DNA of 64,000 nucleotides from G965197405 sp965197405 (GTDB lineage: Bacteria > Chloroflexota > Dehalococcoidia > Lucifugimonadales > JAGWBF01). Each line of letters opens with the position of its first letter. Position 1 is the stretch's first letter. The translations under genes were made by a program, and so were the position numbers. The stretch lies in assembly GCA_965197405.1 (NCBI GenBank), contig OZ240206.1, positions 1,240,001 through 1,304,000 of the forward strand. The letters are read 5' to 3'. The notes under the pieces were generated by a model that saw nothing but the letters and a program-made list of their open reading frames with translations, was not told where the DNA came from and searched no databases. Of the stretch, positions 33,350 through 41,945 are shown in pieces.

Positions 33350-35698
33350 ATGAACCTGGCAGGATTCATAGACACCTACAAGGAAGCCATCGCCCGGCGA
33401 GTGGTGGAGTCCTACCCGCCCCTCTACCGGCCCTCTAAGAACGGTCACAAGCTCCCCGGGCTGCTGCGCACCCCGATGGGGGGACAGGAGGACGCCATCC
33501 GGGGCGCAGCCCTCTCCCTCCGGACACACCGGGGCACCACCGTGGTGGGCGAGATGGGCACCGGCAAGACCTTCATCGGCGCAGCGGCGGCCCACGCTGC
33601 GGGATTCCGCCGGGTGCTGGTCCTCTGCCCGCCCCACCTGACCCGCAAGTGGAAGCGGGAGGTGGAGGAGACGGTGCCCGGCGCCCGGGCCGCCATCGTG
33701 AGTTCCATCACCGACCTGGAGAGGCTCAGGCTCTCCCACGGCCCAGGACCCCTCTTCGCCGTCATGTCAAGGGAGCGGGCCAAGCTCTCCTACCGATGGT
33801 CCCCCGCCACGGTGGAACGGTGGGCCGCCGTGGGCGGCAGGCTGGTGCGGGACGAGGAGACGGGGGATCCCTTCCGGGTCCCCTGCTGCCCCATCTGCCA
33901 CGCCCAGGTGGTGGACAAGGACGGGGTGCCCCTGACGGCGGAGGAGCTCTCCCGCAAGCGGCGCAGGTGCGACCTGTGCGGCTCGGCCCTGTGGCAGGCC
34001 GACGGGTCCGGCCCCCGGCGCTACCCCCTGGCCGACTACGTCAAGCACCGGATGAGGGGCTTCTTCGACCTGCTGATAGGCGACGAGGTCCACGAGTACA
34101 AAGGCAGGGGGTCAGCCCAGGGCATCGCCGCCGGAGTCCTGGCCGAGGCCTGCGGCAAGTCCCTCACCCTCACAGGCACTCTGATGGGCGGCTACAGCTC
34201 AACGCTGTTCCACCTGCTCTACCGCTTCTCCCCGGAGATACGCACCGAGTTCGGGCGCTCCGAGGAGCACCGCTGGATTGCACGGTACGGCTTCGAGGAG
34301 CACACCATCGGCAAGCCCGACGACGACCCGGTGGAGGACGGGCGCTACAGCCGCCGCAGGAAGTACCGCAAGACGGTAAGGGAGCGGCCGGGCCTGGCCC
34401 CCTCGGCCCTGTTCCACCTCATCGGCAACTCGGTGTTCCTGCGCCTCTCCGACGTGGCCTCGGGCCTGCCTTCCTACGAGGAGCAGGTGCTGCTGTCGGG
34501 GATGGACCGGGAGCCGGATACCCGGTCGGGGTCGGGCACAGGCCCTGCGGGCTTCTCCCAGCGCGAGGCCTACGACCATGTGTTCACCACCCTGAGGCAG
34601 GCCCTGGCAGAGGCGTTGGCCAAGGGTTCCAAGCGGCTGCTGGCCGCCTACCTCCAGACCCTGCTGGCCTACCCCGACGGCTGCACCAGGGGCGAGACCG
34701 TCTTCGACCCCAGGAACGGCGACGTGCTGGTGCAGGTCCCGCCCCTGTCGGAGGGGAAGCTCTACCCCAAGGAGCAGTCTCTGGTGGACCTGGTGGCGGC
34801 GGAGCGGTTGGCCGGGCGCAGGGTGCTGGTATACGCCACCCACACCGGGACCCGGGACATCACGGGACGGATGGAGGAGTTCCTCACTCGCCAGGGCTTC
34901 CGGGTGTCGGTGCTGAAGGCCGACACGGTGGCCCCGGACCGGAGGGAGGCCTGGGTGGAGGAAAGGGTGAAGGAGGGGGTGGATGTGCTGGTCTGCCACC
35001 CCAGGCTGGTGCAGACGGGCCTGGACTTGGTGGACTTCCCTACAATTTGCTGGTTCGAGACAGATTATTCGGTGTACACTATGCGCCAGGCTTCCCGCAG
35101 GTCGTGGCGCATCGGGCAGAAGCGCCCGGTGAAGGTGGTGTTTATGGCCTACCGGAACACCTTGCAGGCCGAGGCGCTGAAGCTGGTGGCGAAGAAGCTC
35201 CAGAGCTCCCTGGCGGTGGAGGGGGAGCTGCCAGAGGACGGGCTGGCCGCCTTCGGCGACGAGGGGGACGACCTGATGCTGGCCTTGGCGAGGCAGGTGG
35301 TCAGCGGGAAGGAGGACGACGCCGAGTCGGTGGAGCAGGTCTTCGCCCAGGCCAGGGATGCCGAGGCCAGCGCTGAGGAGTACCTGGTGGACGACGGGTG
35401 GAAGGCGGTGGAGAGCCTGCCCCGTACTGGACACGGGGTCGGGCCGGAGGTTGTGGAGGTCCACCGGAACGGCAGCAACGGTAACGGGCGCGTCGAGCCA
35501 GTCAACGGCGACGGGCGCCGCGAGGAAGTCGTCGAGGGGCAGCAGTCCCTGTTCTCGTGGGCGGAGTTCATGGCCGGGGAAGCGGAGGAAAAGCGGGGGC
35601 GCAACGGCAAGCCCAAGCCCTCGTCCCAATCCCTGTTCGAGTGGGCGCTCAATGTGGAGCAGGACCGGGAGAAGGAACCGGCCGGCCTATCTGCCTAG
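33350..35698 (+). CDS. SNF2/DEAD-like helicase with zinc finger
   Basis: 782 residues, AAGGAGAAGGCCC site. Motif I is VVGEMGTGKTFIGAAAAHAA, motif Ia VLVLCPPHLTRKW, motif II GDEVHEYKG, motif III SLTLTGTLMGGYSS. The C-terminal helicase lobe has VLVYATHTGTRDITGRMEEF, LVCHPRLVQTGLDL and RQASRRSWRIGQKRPV, the SNF2 motif VI type. A four-Cys zinc finger is inserted after motif Ia (CCPICHAQ ... CDLCGSALW). The last 100 residues are an Asn/Gly-rich linker and a conserved tail QQSLFSWAEFMAGE with a second FEWAL copy. Two palindromes are read in frame (a decayed one near 34515-34546; 35413-35440). Confidence 0.88.
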   Translation: MNLAGFIDTYKEAIARRVVESYPPLYRPSKNGHKLPGLLRTPMGGQEDAIRGAALSLRTHRGTTVVGEMGTGKTFIGAAAAHAAGFRRVLVLCPPHLTRKWKREVEETVPGARAAIVSSITDLERLRLSHGPGPLFAVMSRERAKLSYRWSPATVERWAAVGGRLVRDEETGDPFRVPCCPICHAQVVDKDGVPLTAEELSRKRRRCDLCGSALWQADGSGPRRYPLADYVKHRMRGFFDLLIGDEVHEYKGRGSAQGIAAGVLAEACGKSLTLTGTLMGGYSSTLFHLLYRFSPEIRTEFGRSEEHRWIARYGFEEHTIGKPDDDPVEDGRYSRRRKYRKTVRERPGLAPSALFHLIGNSVFLRLSDVASGLPSYEEQVLLSGMDREPDTRSGSGTGPAGFSQREAYDHVFTTLRQALAEALAKGSKRLLAAYLQTLLAYPDGCTRGETVFDPRNGDVLVQVPPLSEGKLYPKEQSLVDLVAAERLAGRRVLVYATHTGTRDITGRMEEFLTRQGFRVSVLKADTVAPDRREAWVEERVKEGVDVLVCHPRLVQTGLDLVDFPTICWFETDYSVYTMRQASRRSWRIGQKRPVKVVFMAYRNTLQAEALKLVAKKLQSSLAVEGELPEDGLAAFGDEGDDLMLALARQVVSGKEDDAESVEQVFAQARDAEASAEEYLVDDGWKAVESLPRTGHGVGPEVVEVHRNGSNGNGRVEPVNGDGRREEVVEGQQSLFSWAEFMAGEAEEKRGRNGKPKPSSQSLFEWALNVEQDREKEPAGLSA
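35413..35440. repeat. Palindromic repeat in the helicase 3' part
   Basis: GAGCCTGC plus CCCGTACTGGACACGGGGTC, in frame as SLPRTGHGV. Confidence 0.8.
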
Positions 35699-35734
35699 CT
35701 ACAGGCAGGCGTAAGACGTTAGGCCGGAGGCAAA

Positions 35735-35771
35735 GGGGGATGCCACCGCTACAACTGCGATGGCATCCCCC
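35735..35771. other. Intergenic hairpin 5
   Basis: GGGGGATGCCA pairs perfectly with TGGCATCCCCC. It lies after the helicase gene and has a diverged but still paired copy at 41414-41448. Confidence 0.65.
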
Positions 35772-35919
35772 ACCCGTCCATGTATGCGGGCCTTTTTTGT
35801 TGCCCGGAACCATAGCCGCTCTTCCCCGGTCTGCGCCACGAGACACTTGACAAGAAGAACTCATGTTCTCTATAGTTCTACCTCACCGGCCCCGCCGGAC
35901 TCCCCTTCCAGGAGACGCC

Positions 35920-37365
35920 TTGAGAATCGCCTGCGTGCTCATCACTCACCTCCGGGCCAAGGTCGAGCTGAGACGACATCCCCACCTGAAGGACAGACCC
36001 GCCGTCATCGTGGACCGCTCCCGGAGGAGGCCCCTGGTAGTCGATCATTTCCCGGCGGCATCAGGGGTGACCGCGGGGATGACCCTGGAGCAGGCCCTGT
36101 CCCGCCATGCCGGCACCATCGTACTCGAAGCGGACGAGCCATCCTACCGGAGGCTGTTCCATCAGGTGCTCGCCTCCCTACAGGGGACCAGCGACCGGGT
36201 GGAGGGGTCGGAGCTAGGCACGGCCTACGCGGGCCTGGACGGACTGGAGGACCTGTACGGGGGAGAGGCCCGGCTTGTCAATACCCTGAAGGACTCCGTT
36301 CCCCAGGACCTGAAGCCACGGGTCGGCGCGGGGGATGCCAAGTTCCCTGCCCTAGTCGCAGCCCGGACGAGCAAGATTCCAGGAGTCGCCAGAGTCCCCT
36401 CCGACGTCGCCGCCTTCCTTGCGCCCCATCCCATTGACCTCCTACCCATATCCTCCGATATGAAGGCCGGCATGCACCGCTTCGGCCTTCACACCATGGG
36501 AGACGCGGCGTCCATGAGGGAGGAGGACATCACCGACCAGTTCGGACTTCCGGGGAAGAGGGCATGGGACCTCTGCCATGGCGTTGACGACAGCCCCCTG
36601 GTCCCCCTGAAGCACCGGGAGTCCATAGTGGAGCACACCTCCCTCCCCTTCTCCTCCACCTCCATAGAGCTTCTGCTTGTGACGGTGGACACCCTTCTCA
36701 GAAGGGCCTACTCCCGCCCCGAGATGCGGGGACGGTACGCCGGAAGAGCAGCCCTGGAGTGCTTGCTCTCTCGCCCGCCGCTATGGGAGAAGGAGGTCCA
36801 CTTCAAGCAGGAGGTGGGGAACTGGGAGCGGGCCTCGGCCATCATCAGGGGCCGGCTGGAGGAGGACCATCCCCAGGCCTCGACAGAGGAGGTGACCCTG
36901 GCCCTCTCGGACCTCACGGGGGGATCGGGGGTGCAGACGGGGCTGTTTCACGACCTCCGGAAGGACCGGCAGAGCCGGTTGGCGGAGGCGGAGAGGCAGC
37001 TGCAGGCCCGGACGAAGGGCAACCATGCCCTCCACCGGGTGGTGGTCGTTGCTCCCTGGCACCCGGCGCCGGAGATGCGGGCCTTTCAGGTCCCCTTAGA
37101 CCCCTCGGGAAGGGACACCATCAAACCCCTCTCCGTCCCCACTCCGGTGGAGGTCCGGGAGGGGCCGGGCCGCCGGCCCGTCATGGTGCGCATGGGGAAG
37201 CGGTGGCACAGGGTGGCCCGCGTCGAGGACCTGTGGAGCTTTGACCTCTGGTGGATGCCGGAGCCCCTGACCCGCACCTACTACCGGGTCACCGGGGAGG
37301 ACGGGAGGCAGGCGACCTTGTTCCGAGACCGGAGGGGGGGCTGCTGGTACCGGCAGGGACCCTGA
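35920..37365 (+). CDS. imuB: ImuB-like Y-family polymerase homologue
   Basis: 481 residues from a TTG at 35920, chosen for its AGGAG site and the typical start RIACVLITHLRAKVELRRHP; an ATG at 35863 is the alternative. The Y-family fold is visible (VVDHFPAASGVTAGMTLEQA; the HhH region GLHTMGDAASMREEDITDQF; little-finger-like C terminus). The catalytic acids are missing at both sites, as in ImuB, which serves as a docking factor. The C-terminal 75 residues (PTPVEVREGPGRRPVMVRMG; LTRTYYRVTGEDGRQATLFR) match the small DUF6504 domain. The dnaE2 gene follows 14 bp later. Confidence 0.85.
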   Translation: MRIACVLITHLRAKVELRRHPHLKDRPAVIVDRSRRRPLVVDHFPAASGVTAGMTLEQALSRHAGTIVLEADEPSYRRLFHQVLASLQGTSDRVEGSELGTAYAGLDGLEDLYGGEARLVNTLKDSVPQDLKPRVGAGDAKFPALVAARTSKIPGVARVPSDVAAFLAPHPIDLLPISSDMKAGMHRFGLHTMGDAASMREEDITDQFGLPGKRAWDLCHGVDDSPLVPLKHRESIVEHTSLPFSSTSIELLLVTVDTLLRRAYSRPEMRGRYAGRAALECLLSRPPLWEKEVHFKQEVGNWERASAIIRGRLEEDHPQASTEEVTLALSDLTGGSGVQTGLFHDLRKDRQSRLAEAERQLQARTKGNHALHRVVVVAPWHPAPEMRAFQVPLDPSGRDTIKPLSVPTPVEVREGPGRRPVMVRMGKRWHRVARVEDLWSFDLWWMPEPLTRTYYRVTGEDGRQATLFRDRRGGCWYRQGP

Positions 37366-37379
37366 GCCGGTGTCCTCCC

Positions 37380-40300
37380 ATGTCAGCCGGATATGTCGAG
37401 CTCCACTCCAAGAGCTTCTACTCCTTCGGGATGGGCGCGTCTCATACCCACGAGCTACTGGCCCGGGCAAAGGAGTACGGGTACGCCTCCCTGGCCCTGA
37501 CCGACACCAACCTGTGCGGGGCCCTGGAGTTCGCCCGCCTGGCCAACAGCCTGGACATCCAACCTATCACGGGAGGGGAGATAACCCTGACCGACGGCTC
37601 CCGCCTGGTCCTTCTGGCCAGGACGCGGCAGGGGTACGCCAACCTCTCCCGTCTCTTCACCCTGGCCAACTCCGTGGACCGCAGGGAGCCGCGGCTGGAC
37701 CCCGTGCACCTTCCCACCCATGGGGAAGGTGTGGTCCTCCTCACCGGCGGGCGGGACGGCCCCCTCTCGCAGTTGGCGCTGGACGGCCGCCGTCAGGAAG
37801 CCCGTGAGCTTCTCAAGAAATACATGGAGTGGTACGGCCCGCGTGCGGTGTACGTGGAGCTACAGCAGAACTTCCTGAAGGGCGACACCGGGCGCAATCG
37901 GGAACTGGCCGGCCTTGCTCAAGATGCAGGCGCGCCGGTGGTCGCCACCAACGACGTGCACTACCACTCCCCGGAGCGGTACCGGCTACAGCATGCGCTG
38001 GTGGCGGCTAAACGCAACACCACCATTGACCTGGCCCTCCCCTTCATCAGGCCCAACCACCACCTCCACCTGAAGCCCCAGGAGCAGATGGAGCGCCTCT
38101 TCAGGGACTGTCCCGAGGCCGTTGCCAACACCCTGGGAATCGCTGAGCGGTGCGCCTTCAACCTGGGCACCGACCTGGGGTACACCCTCCCCGATCCCGC
38201 CGTGCCCCAGGGATATACCCCCGAGAGCTACCTGAGACGCCTCTGCTCCGAGGCCGCCCTGCGGCGCTACGGCACGGTGCCGGAGCGGGTCAGAGACCGC
38301 CTGGAGCAGGAGTTCCGGCTGATAGGCAGGCACCGGCGGGCAGGCTTCCTCCTTCTCTACAGGGAGATCGTCCTCATCGCCCAGGGGATCATGGAGGAGA
38401 GAGGCACCGCCCACCCGGAGACCCCCCTGGAGGAGAGGCCCCCGGGCAGGGGCAGGGGCTCCTCGGTGGCCCTGCTTGTGGGCTACCTCATCGGCATCAG
38501 CCACGTGGACCCCCTCAAATGGGGCCTGACCCTGGAGCGGTTCATCTCCGAGGATACGTCCATGCTCCCCGACATAGACCTGGACTTCCCACGCGCTCTC
38601 AGGGACGAGCTTATCCGGCGGGTGCACCGGCACTTCGGGCCGGAGTACGCCGTCCTGGCCGGGGCCGTCGCTACATACTCGGTGAAGGGTATCATCCGGG
38701 ACTTGGGCAAGGCCCTGGGGCTGCCGGGGGAGGACCTGAAGATCCTGTCCGGGCGGGTCCACTCCCATGACGGGGCGAGGCTGAGGGAGGAGATGCTGGG
38801 GCTTCCCGCCTTCAGGGACCGGGTGGAGGCCCCCGGCTGGCGGGACCTGGTAGAGCTGGCCCCCCAGCTGATGCACGCCCCCAGGGGCCTGGGCCAGCAC
38901 GTCGGGGGCATGGTCCTCAGTGACTCCCCCATCTCCCGGATGGTCCCCATCCGGGCGGGGGCTATGGACGGCCGCTACATCATGGACTGGAACAGGGACA
39001 GCGTCGCCGACGCGGGCTTCGCCAAGATAGACCTCCTCTCCCTGCCCGTGCTGGACCAGTTGGACGAGGCCCTGGACCTCATCGAAGAGAGGGAGGGGAG
39101 GAGGCCGGACCTGGGCAGGATAGACCACGAAGACCCCGGCGTGTACGACATGATCAACCGGGGGAGGTCCAAGGGGGTGTTCCTTCTCCAGTCCCCCGCC
39201 CAGCTGAAGATGGCCCAGCGCCTGAAATCGCGCAACCTCCTGGACCTGGCATACCAGGTGGCTCTCATTCGCCCCGGCGTCGGCGTCCAGGGGAGCGCCG
39301 TGTCCCGGTTCGTGGAGCGGTATAGGCACGGGGCATCCTGGGAGTACGACCACCCGTCGGAGAAGCGGGCCCTGGAGCGGGGCTACGGCATTGTCGTCTG
39401 GCAGGAGCAGGTGGTCCAACTGGTCATGGACGTGGCGGGGATGACCGCCGCCCAGGCAGACGAGGTCCGACGGGCCTTTGCCAGGCCCAACAACGAGCAC
39501 CTCATCGCCATGCACAGGCAGAGGTTCCTGGAAGGGGCCCGGAGGAAGGGGGTCCCCGAGGAGGTTGCCGGGAGGATATTCGCCAAGATCAACGGGCACT
39601 ACATGTTTCCCGAGTCCCACTCCCACGCCTTTGCCGTCACCGCCTACCAGGCGGCATGGCTGAAGCGCCATTACCCCCTGGAGTTCTTTGTTGCGTTGGT
39701 CAACAACCAGCCCATGGGCTTCTACCCCATGGAGACCCTCAAGCAGGACGCCCGGCGCTTCGGGGTGCCCTTCCTCAACCCCTGTGTGAACCGTAGCCAG
39801 GTGCGGTGCATCTCCCATAATGGCTCGGTGCTGCTGGGCCTCCGGCTGATAAGGGACGTGGGAAGGGAGTCTGCCGGGCTTATCGTGGAGGAGAGAGAGC
39901 GGCACGGCCCCTACGCCGGAGCGGGGGACCTGGTGCGGCGCACGGGCCTAAAGCCCCGGGCGCTCCTGTCGCTGGTGCAGGCCGGGGCCTTCGATTCCAC
40001 AACCCCCAACCGCAGGGAGGCGCTGTGGGACGCCGGCCTCTCCACCCGCCCCGGCCGGAACGGCCAGGCGGCGCTGCCCCTGACTATGGAAGGCCGCGGA
40101 CCTCAACTGCCGGACTTCACCGCCTACGAGAGGATGGCGGGGGAGTACAGGGTCATGGGCATCTACCCCAGGGGGCACCTCATGGAGTTCATGCGTCCCA
40201 CGCTGAGTCCCCGGGTGCTGCCCGCTGCCTCAGTGGAGGCGTTGGACGAGGGGGCGGAGGTCCTGGTGGCAGGCTGGCCCATCGCCCGGCAGCATCCCAG

Positions 40301-40526
40301 AGGGGAGGACGGCACAGTGTTCGTGACCATTGAGGATGAGGAGGGCGACGTGCAGCTCATCCTCGGGCCCCGGGTCTTCGCCCGCTGCCGGAAAGTGTTG
40401 GGGAGCCGGGTGGTCCTGGCCCGGGGCGTTGTGTCCCGGTGGGACGGCACCACCAACGTCGTCGTCTCTCGCGTCGAGCGTGTGGATACGGGAGTCCCTA
40501 TGCCAACCACCCACGACTGGCATTGA
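37380..40526 (+). CDS. dnaE2: Error-prone DNA polymerase III alpha subunit (DnaE2/ImuC)
   Basis: 1048 residues from ATG 37380. N-terminal PHP domain (GYVELHSKSFYSFGMGASHT; YASLALTDTNLCGALEFARL), in which metal His positions are altered (HxS and TDT instead of HxH and TDH). The polymerase core shows GRGRGSSVALLVGYLIGISH and the catalytic acids in SMLPDIDLDFPRALRDELI, later FPESHSHAFAVTAYQAAWLK, and an OB-fold near the C terminus (EVLVAGWPIARQHPRGEDGT). Length and ImuB neighbour mark it as the DnaE2 type that carries out mutagenic translesion synthesis after DNA damage. No ImuA/RecA-like partner is present. Confidence 0.92.
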   Translation: MSAGYVELHSKSFYSFGMGASHTHELLARAKEYGYASLALTDTNLCGALEFARLANSLDIQPITGGEITLTDGSRLVLLARTRQGYANLSRLFTLANSVDRREPRLDPVHLPTHGEGVVLLTGGRDGPLSQLALDGRRQEARELLKKYMEWYGPRAVYVELQQNFLKGDTGRNRELAGLAQDAGAPVVATNDVHYHSPERYRLQHALVAAKRNTTIDLALPFIRPNHHLHLKPQEQMERLFRDCPEAVANTLGIAERCAFNLGTDLGYTLPDPAVPQGYTPESYLRRLCSEAALRRYGTVPERVRDRLEQEFRLIGRHRRAGFLLLYREIVLIAQGIMEERGTAHPETPLEERPPGRGRGSSVALLVGYLIGISHVDPLKWGLTLERFISEDTSMLPDIDLDFPRALRDELIRRVHRHFGPEYAVLAGAVATYSVKGIIRDLGKALGLPGEDLKILSGRVHSHDGARLREEMLGLPAFRDRVEAPGWRDLVELAPQLMHAPRGLGQHVGGMVLSDSPISRMVPIRAGAMDGRYIMDWNRDSVADAGFAKIDLLSLPVLDQLDEALDLIEEREGRRPDLGRIDHEDPGVYDMINRGRSKGVFLLQSPAQLKMAQRLKSRNLLDLAYQVALIRPGVGVQGSAVSRFVERYRHGASWEYDHPSEKRALERGYGIVVWQEQVVQLVMDVAGMTAAQADEVRRAFARPNNEHLIAMHRQRFLEGARRKGVPEEVAGRIFAKINGHYMFPESHSHAFAVTAYQAAWLKRHYPLEFFVALVNNQPMGFYPMETLKQDARRFGVPFLNPCVNRSQVRCISHNGSVLLGLRLIRDVGRESAGLIVEERERHGPYAGAGDLVRRTGLKPRALLSLVQAGAFDSTTPNRREALWDAGLSTRPGRNGQAALPLTMEGRGPQLPDFTAYERMAGEYRVMGIYPRGHLMEFMRPTLSPRVLPAASVEALDEGAEVLVAGWPIARQHPRGEDGTVFVTIEDEEGDVQLILGPRVFARCRKVLGSRVVLARGVVSRWDGTTNVVVSRVERVDTGVPMPTTHDWH

Positions 40527-40552
40527 GCAGAAGCAATAAATGGTATGGTAGC

Positions 40553-40948
40553 ATGATAAGGGAACGACGAAGCTTGAACTTTCCCGGCTTGAATGATCAT
40601 CGGATGGAAGGGCGCTGCCATGCCCGGGAGGTCCCGGCTTCGGAGCCGTCCACCACTAGGTCGTTGCGGGGTTCGCTAGACCTCGCTGGGGATACTTGGA
40701 ATGAAATGGCGCAGGCGATTCTGGAAGAAATACCGGTCGGACCATTCAAGAGCACAGATTGCCAACCCGTGATCAAGAAGCGTTGGCCAGGCCATCCGGT
40801 AGTAAGTGTTAGTGGGGCTGCATTCGGCACCGAGTTCAAGAACAACATATGGCCGGTTCTTGAGGGTCGGGGAGTGAAGAGCAGCGGTCCGGGAAGGACG
40901 CCGATTCGGTATGAGATGACCGCCGAGGCAAAAAGAGCGTTACCTTGA
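40553..40948 (+). CDS. Hypothetical protein, 131 aa
   Basis: ATG at 40553 without a strong ribosome site. The second half has a compact look (DTWNEMAQAILEEIPVGPFK; KKRWPGHPVVSVSGAAFGTE; GRGVKSSGPGRTPIRYEMTA) that could be a small DNA-binding or winged-helix-type fold. The first 45 residues are irregular and the start may lie later. It stands at the presumed right end of the element. Codon use is ordinary. Confidence in function: none. Confidence 0.4.
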   Translation: MIRERRSLNFPGLNDHRMEGRCHAREVPASEPSTTRSLRGSLDLAGDTWNEMAQAILEEIPVGPFKSTDCQPVIKKRWPGHPVVSVSGAAFGTEFKNNIWPVLEGRGVKSSGPGRTPIRYEMTAEAKRALP

Positions 40949-41057
40949 ATACCGGAAACATGCTCAGCTAACACTGGCGGTTCAGGCATCTCGGACTCCC
41001 GGTTGGTGGGACCCAAGGGTTCCGATGGTCTTCTTCACCTGTCGTGAAAACCTGTAA

Positions 41058-41398
41058 GTGGACGCACTTAAGCTGGTGGCCAGGAGGCTCCAGAGGTCTC
41101 TGGTCGCAGAGGCGGTCTTCCTCTATGTGCTGCTGGATGGGGGCCGGAGCCGGTGGCGGTCCACGGGAACGGGAGCAACGGCAACGGGCGCGTGGAGCCG
41201 GCTAACCTCAAAGGCTACCATCAGGAAGCTGCGCAGGGGCAGCAATCTCTGTTCTCCTGGGCCGAGTTCATGGCCGGGGAACCGGCGGAAAAGCAGGGGC
41301 GCAACGGCAAGCCCAAGCCCTCGTCCCTCTCCTTGTTCGAGTGGGCGCTCAATGCGGAGCAGGACTGGGAGAAGGAACCGGCCAGCGCGGGGCGCTAG
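41058..41398 (+). pseudogene. Decayed partial copy of the SNF2-like helicase 3' end
   Basis: Matches two pieces of the helicase gene at 33350-35698. LKLVARRLQRSLVAEA resembles the part near 35175-35225. After a deletion, the frame from 41153 reads NGSNGNGRVEPAN and QQSLFSWAEFMAGE, then NGKPKPSSLSLFEWALNAEQ, nearly identical to the helicase C terminus. The downstream DNA (CCATGTATGCGGG and a hairpin) also matches the sequence after 35698. It is a relic of a second related element or of a duplication. The palindromic repeat present in the intact gene is absent here. Confidence 0.8.
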
Positions 41399-41889
41399 AC
41401 CGCTACGCCAGCAGGGGAGGCTATGGCTATATCTGCGGTGGCCTCTCCGGCTGGCCCATGTATGCGGGCTTTTCTTGTTGCTCGGAATCGGATGTGTAGC
41501 CACGGATGAAGACCGCCTTGCCACCCACCACCCTGTTGCGTATCCTGCGACGTGGCTCATCCTGGGTCTGGGATGGAGGTGGCTGCTCAGGCATTGTTGC
41601 CGCGTGGAAGCAAGCCGTCCGTTGGACAAGGCGGACCAGACCACCACGATGGTCAAAGGCATGGCGGTCAAGCAGCTCAAGTACAAGGGTCGGGTCGCCT
41701 AAAAAGGCTCTGCCAAGACGTTGTGCGATGTGTGGGAACCTGATTCACTTCTCATGAATCAAGGCCATCTACCAGTAGTCAGTCAACCGTGAAATCGCAG
41801 TAACCTTGGAACAGCATACCCCCAAGGTAGTTGCACAACCAACCCCGCCGCGGCTGTTAAACCCTTTTATTCCAAACATGACCAAGTAC
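41399..41889. other. Spacer between helicase relic and IS630
   Basis: Holds the diverged hairpin (41414-41448: GGGGAGGCTA with TGGCCTCTCC, ten pairs of which two are G-T). Otherwise only short frames without support, e.g. one ending MVKGMAVKQLKYKGRVA at 41701. Probably further element debris. Confidence 0.4.
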
Positions 41890-41945
41890 TAGTGCTGTGT
41901 CACTGGTGATTTGATATATGAGCTGGCAAGGTGTAACCTGGTTGC

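Larger units (their letters stand above)
6113..41400. mobile_element. Integrative and conjugative element next to tRNA-Ala (right end uncertain)
   Basis: The stretch between tRNA-Ala and about 41.4 kb has the module order of an ICE. It contains a site-specific serine recombinase at a tRNA, an XRE/ImmA-like switch, an eight-gene transfer operon with VirD4- and VirB4-type ATPases, and an operon for replication, recombination and modification. The left border is set by the recombinase reading into the tRNA. No second copy of the tRNA 3' end was found by eye, so the right border is a guess: the last element-like sequence is the decayed helicase copy at 41058-41448. No recognisable relaxase, VirB8 or lytic transglycosylase was found. 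Confidence 0.65.
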
